Source of the DNA: Streblospio benedicti
Taxonomy: Eukaryota > Annelida > Polychaeta > Spionida > Spionidae
DNA length: 64,000 nt
Reading direction: 5' to 3'
Assembly (NCBI GenBank): GCA_019095985.1
Contig: CM032661.1
Location: forward strand, 6,844,983 to 6,908,982
Below, in pieces: positions 56,502 through 64,000 of this stretch (its first letter is position 1; each line of letters opens with the position of its first letter). Both the position numbers and the translations under genes were made by a program. Under the pieces are notes generated by a model. That model saw only the letters and a program-made list of their open reading frames with translations. It had not been told where the DNA came from and did not search any database.

Positions 56502-56660
56502 CTGCAGGGGGGAGATAGGGTTAATGGGACACTGCCCTGATGGAGAGAGAGAGAGGGTTGATAGGACACTGCCCTGATGGAGAGAGAGAGGGTTGATAGG
56601 ACACTGCCCTGATGGAGAGAGAGAGAGGGTTAATAGGATACCGCCTGGCTGCAAGGGGGA
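56495..56660 (+). repeat. ~37-bp tandem array overlapping the TM3/4 exon acceptor
   Basis: Units begin ACACTGCCC..CTG and end GAGAGAGGGTTGATAGG. The first unit contains the last bases of the exon and its acceptor (ACACTGCCCAGCTGCAGG); three more follow upstream in the intron and a degenerate fifth (ATACCGCCTGGCTGCAAGGG) closes the array. Confidence 0.75.
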
Positions 56661-56689
56661 GGACAGCAAGTATAGAAGAGAACCTCCAA

Positions 56690-56745
56690 TACCAGGACCA
56701 TTTGTTTACTGAGACCACGTCAGTCTTAATTCAGAGGTTTTACTC
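56690..56745. repeat. Dispersed GAACCTC/GAGACC repeat fragment
   Basis: GAACCTCCAATACCAGGACC at the left and CAGAGGTTTTACT at the right are inverted ends. Confidence 0.45.
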
Positions 56746-57184
56746 TAATTTTGCCGCAGAGAGGGAGAGAGCAGAAAGAGTGTTAATGTAATGTGCATAT
56801 TGCGCAAGCTTGCTTTGTCTCTAAACAAGCATGTACCTACCACTTTATTGACATGATGGAGAACTATCTGCCAATATACTTGATCACGTGGCTCTAGCGG
56901 GACTCAAACTCACGACATGCTGGTTGTGAGACCAGGATGATATCATGATTAGGGGTTCTGGTTGGAACGTGCTTGCTAGGGTGTGTTACGGGTACAGAAA
57001 GTAGATATGGGAGGGATAGAAAAAAACTTGGGTGCGCATGAGAACTGAGTGGCACAGTAAGTCGCACAGATACAGCTGTAATTGCTGCTGTCACCAACGT
57101 TGATTGCTGGCGTGTCCCACTAACCGAATACACCCTCTTTCTCATCCGTCGAGGCTGCCACCTGTGATAAATGACTCGGTCTGC

Positions 57185-57253
57185 CGTAAAACAGCAGCCG
57201 CAACAGCAAAACCACAGCAGCAGCAGAAGCCCCCGCTGCAGAAGCAGAAGCAG

Positions 57254-57294
<41 letters not shown>

Positions 57295-57378
57295 ACAACA
57301 TCAACAGCAGCAGCAGAAGAAGCAGAAGTAGCAACAGAAGCAGCAGCAGAAGTATCAGAAGCAGCAGCAGACGTACCA
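57185..57378 (+). repeat. CAG-rich microsatellite block
   Basis: CAG runs interrupted by AAG, CAA and ACA triplets, with the longest pure run near 57258-57292. The open frames (poly-Gln, poly-Ser, and poly-Leu on the other strand) follow from the repeat; no flanking conserved sequence supports a gene. Confidence 0.9.
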
Positions 57379-57379
57379 A

Positions 57380-58040
57380 CAATAACTAGATCGAAAGTGC
57401 TCAGAGAGTGTTGGTAAAACGATATAGACTCATGGGCAATAAAGATGTTTACTTTGCAATCAAAGCACTAAAGCAGAAAATGTCTTAGTTGACTCTACAT
57501 CTATGTTCTTGGCATTGTATTGCAGGTGCTTTCTAAACATGGCAACCGTAAATATCTATTTCCCATTAGTCGGCATTGTTCTAGTGATGATGCGCTCTCT
57601 GAGAACTTTTAATCTAATATAATTATTATGCCAATTTTATGGTCATGTTTCAATGAGTATTGAAATTGTAGTGGAAAAATGAAATTGAAATACTTAAAAT
57701 GGCTCTCTGGAATGCAAAACATGATTGGCAAAGTGCCATATTAGAGCAGAGTTGATGTTCAGTAGGCATGTAAGCATTGTCCCAAGTTTGAATGTTTTCT
57801 GTCAAGCATTGACAAAGCTATTGCAGAAAATGGACCGAAAATGGCCCTGTGGAAAGCATACTTTAATTGACAATGTGCCCATAATCGAACCGCTTTGGTG
57901 TCGTGTCATATAACATAGTTGTGCAAAATATGAACAAAATAGCTTCATTGGTAAACGCTGTAGCTTGTCCAGAGACATATATTGTTAGTTACAAACGAAA
58001 CAAACACAAGGCTTTGCTTCAACTGCTGGAGCGACACAAC
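57380..58040 (-). repeat. Relative of the ~148-bp periodic repeat
   Basis: In reverse orientation it shares with 31948-33035 the end block GCTCCAGCAGTTGAAGCAAA, then ATATGTCTCTGGACAAGCTA and several TTGGCACTTTGCC-like blocks (TTGGCAAAGTGCC at about 57726 on the plus strand). The other end has GTGCTCAGAGAG, also found at 32570. Confidence 0.6.
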
Positions 58041-60200
58041 AACAGCAATCGCAACGAGCACGGCCAAGAACAAGCGCAACAGAGACCAAAATAAGAAAAA
58101 GAGAACAGTAAACAACGAGAAGACAGAACAAGACCAATTAGGAGACATGCCAGAGTGCCGTGTAACGAGAGGGGGGAGGGGGCCGGGAATTGTTGTGCCA
58201 TGCTACAGAAAAAGCTCACTAACTGCACAGGCGACTGGTTAATTTTGTGAAGGAACCTGCGAGGTTTGAAATCAAGTAAATGTTATATTAAAATTTGTAC
58301 TTCAGATATTTTTTTTCGGATGAAAAGCAGTTAAATTTAATAGTCACAGACATTGTATCATGGGGCCCAGAGGACTGTTTTTAAGACTACAAACACCACC
58401 CCGGGGCCAGGCTGAAGTGGTCTCAATGAAGAGGTGGCTTCTTTATGAAGGTTTGCGATTGCAAACAAGCGGTCTTGTTATAGATATGGTCTCACAATTA
58501 ATGATAATTGTAGGTATACAAAAAGAAAACCACAACTGGGTTTGAAAAGGCCAAGCATTCAGAGAAGTGCATATCCCAACATACGTGTGTAAAGTGAGAC
58601 GCACAGCCAGATGTGCTCTGGTCATAGCCGCATCGCGTGAGGATGTCCCACTAGGGGCTTGGAACAAATAGCACGGCACAGTTTACTGCATACACCCACA
58701 ATCTTCAAGCAGCAGAGGTGGAAAAAGAGCAGACAGTTGACTGTGTGTTTTAAGATAAATTCATGTTATAAGCTAAATGCATGACTTGAACGGCAAGAGG
58801 TCCTCTGATTGTTGAAGCACAGGTCTTAACTGCTGGTAAATAGTGATAGAAAGTTAGCATTATTTATCACTACTTATCAGCGGTTAAGACGTGCAAAACA
58901 CTGAGCAGTAAATATTTGGTAATTTTTATTAAACAAACAAATAAAATCACAATCTCATATCGTTTTGTTATCACGAATGCACAGAGTTTTTATGTGTGGT
59001 TTGAACTCATTTGAAAAATTAATGCTACTCAAATATTCTTGTGAATACCAAATATTGGAGAGCATTTAGAATCTCACTTACAAGTGTATGGAGTAAATAT
59101 ATGTGTCTCTTACACACAAAGTGAGTAATAACTGCAAATGGTCAAAGTCTACCGTATTTACCAACTTCCCCATACTGCACTTTGGAGTACAGTAAAACCT
59201 CCAATGGAGACCCCAATTAAGACCAACTCTATATGAAGACCCCCTCTGTAATAGGTCCATTTCTCGCAGCCCCCAGACCTCAGAGAAGACCACAGTGAAC
59301 CTCCATGTGGAGACCACCTCTCTATGTAGACCGCATGAGGACAGTCCCTGGTGTAGTTCTACTGCCCATTCTTGGTGGCAATCAGTAAATGGCCGATGTA
59401 TGGGTCCTGTGGGTTTCAAGGTCGTTGTTTATGTCTGATGGAGCTACTAGATCATAATCGACCAATTGAGCGCCAGTTTCTAGTGACTATTGGGGGGTTG
59501 AGGTTCTTGTGATAATTGAAGATAATCCCTTAATTCCACTTATCACAAGGACATGACCACAGTAACTCATCTCAATTGCATCTGACAGCCAATATACTGA
59601 CTAAAGCGAAGTGTAAACTGCACACACATATAGTTATTGCTCCCTGCAGCTGATAAAAACAAGCTCATTTGCATATTTGTCTCCAGAATAAAGTGTTTAC
59701 AGTAGTCATCCCTTGAAGGGAATCTCCGGGTCACGTAATCGTTAAATCACTGGCCATCGATTACTGCAAAGTGTTAGGTAATGACAAACCACTCAGTAAA
59801 CCAATAGACTGAATAATGCGAATAGTAAAACCCCAAGTGTAAGGCCAAAAGTAGAGCAAAACCAGGAAGGCGTGGGTGTGACTTACTTACTTCCAGGGCG
59901 ATATTAAGTGCCGTTGCTTTATGAGTACAAACAATATGTGGATCACGTCACCGCGATTGTTTTCTTAATGGTGCGCTCAGTTTTATAGCCAACAAAATGT
60001 TGATAACAGATTTAGAAAGCCCGTGCATCAGACACGAGCAATTTATATGCTGATGTGCGGCCATTATCGTTCCCATCTTGTCTAGACAGAAAGTGAATGT
60101 GTCTACCCGAGTTCTTGTTTTATACTTGATATAAAATTCTTCATGTATCTCAATTGAAATTGCCTGTCAATACTTACGAAGCTCTAATAAGAGGGGTAGG
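58041..60200. other. No gene recognised; repeats only
   Basis: Probably GPCR intron or upstream sequence. GAACCTC-type copies lie at 58400-58495 and 59185-59345. CTTGTGATAA and TTATCACAAG (59508 and 59539) form a small inverted pair. Minus-strand TM1-TM2 exons of the GPCR were looked for and not seen. Confidence 0.5.
59185..59345. repeat. Dispersed GAACCTC/GAGACC repeat copy
   Basis: ACAGTAAAACCTCC at the left, AATTAAGACCAACTCTATAT and TGAACCTCCATGTGGAGACC inside, and GTAGTTCTACTGC at the right. Confidence 0.6.
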
Positions 60201-60201
60201 T

Positions 60202-60406
60202 TTATAAGGAGTGGGATGAGAAACAGGCACAAAAAGAGGTATGTGGGATTTCATAGAAGTGGGATGTAGGGAAAATACCTTGAAATTTGTGGGACGTGCC
60301 ACGGGAAGATTGCCTTGAAATGTGTGGGATGTGGGGGAACAGGAATAAAATAGACAGGAAATAAGACAAGACTGGTAGGAATGTGGCATTTCGTGACTCC
60401 TTATAA
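60202..60406. mobile_element. MITE, TIR TTATAAGGAGTCA (copy B)
   Basis: Left TTATAAGGAGTGGGA, right TGACTCCTTATAA. The interior is the reverse complement of the CCCACATCCCAC wording at 12993-13232 (GTGGGATGTAGGGAAAATAC, CCTTGAAATTTGTGGGAC). Confidence 0.7.
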
Positions 60407-60609
60407 CACATTCCCCATGCTAGTTAATTAGAATCTAGCTCGAAAACTACCGATTATGTTCTAGGTCAAAGACGGTTGTGTCTAAACCATACATGTTCCA
60501 AAAACATTCTCATTTTGATTAACAAATAAGAAACCCGAATAAATTCCAGCGTAAAACTGACTTCCGAAGGAATGGCGGTGCTAATGAACAAACTCACTCT
60601 GCAATATAT

Positions 60610-60953
60610 GGGGTTATTAGGGTTGCGCTTACGTGCCCGAATGAATTGGTAGTTTTATTTTGCGATGGTCGTAGGTTTGATTCCCGGTCGGGTCTGATGG
60701 TGGGTGTTGAGCAAAACTACATCTAAAAGTTGCACATTGCTCTGTGGTACCTACATGATAAATAGGTACAGGTCAGGCAAGCGAACGCTAATGTGAGTGA
60801 TTAACACGGTTGCGCACGTTAGTGAAGTGCTATATGCTCTCCGGGGAGTTGAGAAAGATATATTGTGTCAATGTCAATGACCTAATGTACACGTAGAGTT
60901 ACTCTAGCAACTGTGAATTGCGACTGTAACTAAGCACATTTACATCTTCATTT
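60610..60953 (+). mobile_element. tRNA-derived SINE (copy 2, most complete)
   Basis: A tRNA-like head with B box GGTTTGATTCCC near 60674 is followed by the body shared with 25760-25995 and 61355-61595 (GCTCTGTGGTACCTACATGA, TAATGTGAGTGATTA, GGGGAGTTGAGA), and a 3' end at ACATTTACAT. Confidence 0.65.
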
Positions 60954-61354
60954 ATTGCGCAAGACTTGCTCTAGGAGATAATCTCCTAAATCCAATAATA
61001 ACCGAACCTGACCACACCGATACCCACTTTGATTGACCAATAAAGCGATCCGGCTCCCGCTCCGACCGGTAATGAACACAAATTGAGGCCATTTACCACA
61101 TCACACTTAAAGCTGGTGAAGCGCGCTTTATGACGCAGCTTTAAGACATAGAGCTGTATCATTGGTGAGCAGGAGAGAGGCTTTAACTCAACTCAGGCGG
61201 GTGTAGGCACTTGCCTAATTACATGTGGCAGTGTAAAAATGTCCCTGCCGGTCTATTAAGAGGCTGTATCATTTCGCTGGTCGATGGTCTTGTAAAACCT
61301 CGGTGGGAATAAAATGTGCTTATCGCTAGTTCACTGATTTCATGCTATCATTTT

Positions 61355-61595
61355 TATATCAATACCAGGTCATTGGCGTCCTTGTCACATTAGTTTGCCT
61401 TTCTCAACTCCCTGGGGGGAATAAACCATTTGCTGCCGTAGCCCAAACTGCTTTCACTTCCTCAACCTGTGACTAGGTAACAGGTAGGAGCAGTGTACAG
61501 TATGTCAAGTTTCCTTAACACTTACTACCCGATCCAAATGGGAATCAACCCCACAACCTTCTGTTCAAGAGCCAAACTCCTTATCCGCGGAGAAT
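61355..61595 (-). mobile_element. tRNA-derived SINE (copy 3)
   Basis: On the minus strand, a tRNA-like head (GGATAAGGAGTTTGGCTCTT, then GTGGGGTTGATTCCC as B box) precedes the degenerate body, with GGGAGTTGAGAAAG and GTGACAAGGACGCC. Confidence 0.65.
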
Positions 61596-62485
61596 TGTGT
61601 AGCAAATACCCCCCCCCCCCACCCACACAAAACACATATTGACGTAATATGATTATCTAAACTGGTACGGCCTGACCCTCAAAAAGATACAACCCTACAT
61701 GTAAATACAAAGTTCTAAGGTCCGGTACTCTAACCATTAGGTTACACCTGCTAGTAAATAAGTCCATAAGAAAAGTCTCCTCTAACGTTGAAAGCCTCAT
61801 ACAGAGAAGAAATGTGTAATTTATTGTTTTATAATTGGATTTCCAGTTACTTGTCGGCAGCTAAAGGCACATGGGACTTTACAGCGGATTCTCAAGTGAC
61901 TTTCTGTTACTCTAAACCTTTTCATTTCCTTTTTACAGGTTCAGTCTAGACTATAACAATATGAATTTAATTTGCTATTCATGTATTATCTGTATATTCA
62001 TGTTTCAATCGAATCTAGTGGGAAAGAAAACAGAATTTCTTACAAGCATTGACATTGTAATTGAATACTTCTGCAGAAAACGCATTAGCAAACTTGTAAA
62101 CCCTATAGATTGCATCAATGTTAGCTTCATGTAAAAGGAAGTTCAGATTATGGTGAAAGTGGAAGTACGGAGTACAGTGTCAAGTGTGAACAAGGCAAGA
62201 AAAGGGGGACTTAGTACCACACAGTACCAGGGATCGGTGAGATGAGCAATGAGTGGAGTAATTGGGTGAGAAGCTGGTCTGGGTAACTGTGATATGGGTG
62301 ACAATGCCTTACAGAAAGACAACAAGCGACCATTGACCCGATAACCCGGAGAACATTAGGGTTATCACGCCTCTTCGAGAGGGGAACAGGGGTGATACTA
62401 TGGTTATCTTGCTTGTACTCAGCCGGACTACTTTTTCATATTTTTTTAAAACAGTGTTGTAATTGTTTAGAAAAGAATGATAAAT
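61596..62485. other. Nothing recognised
   Basis: A C run lies at 61609-61620. No gene, RNA or clear repeat. Confidence 0.5.
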
Positions 62486-62634
62486 ACAAAACCGGGTTCG
62501 TTGTGCAACATGAATTATTCTATCAGGATTCGTTCTTGTGGCGCATCAGGCTCGCCCTTTGGGCTCGTTGTGATACGACCCAAGAACTCACCCAGTGATA
62601 AAATAATTCATGTTACAAAATCACCCGGTTTTGT
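62486..62634. mobile_element. Short inverted-repeat element, ~55-bp arms
   Basis: Left ACAAAACCGGGTTCGTTGTG, CAACATGAATTATTCTATCA; right, reverse-complemented, ACAAAACCGGGTGATTTTGT, AACATGAATTATTTTATCA. The arms are about 80 percent identical over ~55 bp, with ~40 bp between them. Confidence 0.7.
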
Positions 62635-63720
62635 CTATGACCCGCCCCTTATGAGCTCACACCTTCCCCGAGGCCAAGTTATACCGTAGGCCGAGGCTGG
62701 GCTTTTGGCCTCACTTGCCTCCTCACTCTTCAGATTTGGAAATCCTTGCTTTTCCCCCATAGTTACTGCAGTTCTTGATAATCTTATTCATAATTCACTA
62801 TTTCTAGCGTAATCTAGCGTATTCCTAGTGTAAAATCAATCAAACATTTGTTATTGTATCATCCATGATTAATGATCTTGCAGTACTTTATTCCAATTAT
62901 TACAAACATAATGCTCACTGCGAATGCATCACTGTGTTTTGTGTAGACATTATGTTTTATATATATTTTAAAATTTCCCCCATATGCTAGCACATTTTAT
63001 TGATTTATGTTAAAAAGGTATTTTTTTACAAAAGAACAATGTTACTTCATATTTCTCGAATGCTCAGACCCTGACAGCGTTGTTGACCGGAAATTAGAAA
63101 ACTTCATCTCCTCTCTTTTTAAGCTCTGGCTGGGGCCTGCACTCCAAACAGGGTAACGCGTGCCTGGACGTATGTCCAGATAGCTTTTAACATTAATCCC
63201 AACAGAAAGCACAAGGTTAACAGAATGACCCTTTATGGGATGTCTTTTTTGAAAAAAAAAGAAGTGTGATATGAAAAAATGGCTGAAAACAAAATCCATA
63301 TCATAGTCCAAACCTTAAATTAGCAGTTTTTCATCTTCACAGCACAGAGGTGTTGAGACGGTCGTTACAATGCAACTTATTATATCATTTCGGAGTCTGA
63401 TTTACTAGTTTACTTTTATAGGAGTGAGAGGAGCATTCTGTTTAATCCACACTCCGTGAGTTGTCAGATCTGCCACCCGCACTTGTATAATAAAACCTTT
63501 TCTCTCTTTGCATTGGTCATTTTAGGTCTTAAACTTTGTAATGTAGGAAATCAACTTTTCCCACTCGGCTAATGAGTGTTTTCAGCAGACACGAGAGACG
63601 ATCAACTGGAATCATCCCGTGTATTTGTGATCACGCCTTGTCGCTATGTGAGACCCACTGGCATGTAACAGAACCTCCCATCCCATCACACGCGTCTCAG
63701 ATCTAGTGCATGCTGTTATG
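62635..63720. other. Nothing recognised
   Basis: AT-rich, with short frames only. Confidence 0.5.
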
Positions 63721-64000
63721 TAAGGAAACGATCATAAATAACGATACCGGGGGATAGTCCATTTTTTTGGGCGAAAAAGAAAAAGTTAACCGACCTCCCC
63801 ATCAACATTTTAAAAAAGTTGAGTGCCCCTTACCCCACGCTAAAGAAAAAGTCCTCTATACAGTCATTGCATTGCTAAAAGAAAATATTTGTAAACAAAA
63901 CATACCATAGCGTGATAAAAGGTTCAGCGACCCCCCACACACACACCCTCCAAAGGGAATCAGAAAAGTTAGATGACCCCCCCCCCCAAGATCATTATTT
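63721..64000. mobile_element. AGGGAACGATC MITE (copy 3, runs off the window)
   Basis: From AAGGAAACGATCATAAATAA it is collinear with the copy at 8579-8873 through GTTAACCGAC, AAGTCCTCTATACAGTCATT, GCATTGCTAAAAGAAAATAT and the C tract to ATCATTATTT at the edge. The last ~15 bp of the right end lie outside. Confidence 0.8.

Noticed and set aside
56894-57389. Long poly-Leu / poly-Gln frames, including a 162-codon minus-strand one
   Set aside because: They are driven by the CAG-rich block; the remainder shows no homology or splice context.
57945-58242. Frames on both strands near the periodic-repeat copy
   Set aside because: Both strands are open by composition, and the sequence is a dispersed repeat end plus low-complexity CAA/AAC triplets.

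Overview
The window looks like a gene-plus-repeat stretch of a marine invertebrate chromosome, most likely a lancelet (Branchiostoma-like). This is inference from four things: the intron-rich gene structures, a secreted three-C1q protein, an FMRFamide/sex-peptide-type GPCR, and the very dense short inverted-repeat elements. Another deuterostome or a mollusc is not excluded. Background sequence is AT-rich; true exons stand out as short GC-rich blocks with clean GT/AG borders.

Layout. (1) 1-6283: upstream or 5' intronic sequence with no gene recognised. (2) 6286-29818, plus strand: a SEC14-like (CRAL-TRIO plus GOLD) lipid-transfer protein in 12 common coding exons and two competing terminal exons. 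Two unrelated genes sit inside its introns on the minus strand: a mucin-like single-pass membrane protein (16071-17814) and a secreted protein with three C1q domains (21487-24351, with a TATA box). (3) 29.8-35.8 kb: no gene; a 3' tandem duplication, a minisatellite, a ~148-bp periodic repeat and a 400-bp inverted repeat. (4) 35866-40938, plus strand: signal peptide plus the first part of an F5/8C (discoidin) domain, with a GC-rich foreign insert in its second intron. (5) 41.5-50 kb: a graveyard of mobile elements, with LINE fragments on both strands, a BEL/Pao gag fossil, and a 4.77-kb DNA element with long terminal inverted repeats that itself contains two LINE fragments. (6) 50274-50373: a 100-N placeholder gap. 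(7) 50907-56501, minus strand: four exons (TM3 to TM6) of a peptide GPCR. (8) 56.6-64 kb: probably intronic, full of repeats.

The strongest second-look items are these. One is the long-TIR DNA element whose coding remnant belongs to an uncharacterised multicopy family (motif VDQAQEH...GG..GIT). Another is a recurring element design, terminal inverted repeats followed at once by a G tract on the left and a C tract on the right, seen in several unrelated short element families. A third is a set of local tandem duplications that begin inside exon ends or splice sites. Finally, the discoidin gene and the GPCR both lose their 3' exons at the 100-N gap. No database search was run; family names rest on recognised motifs.
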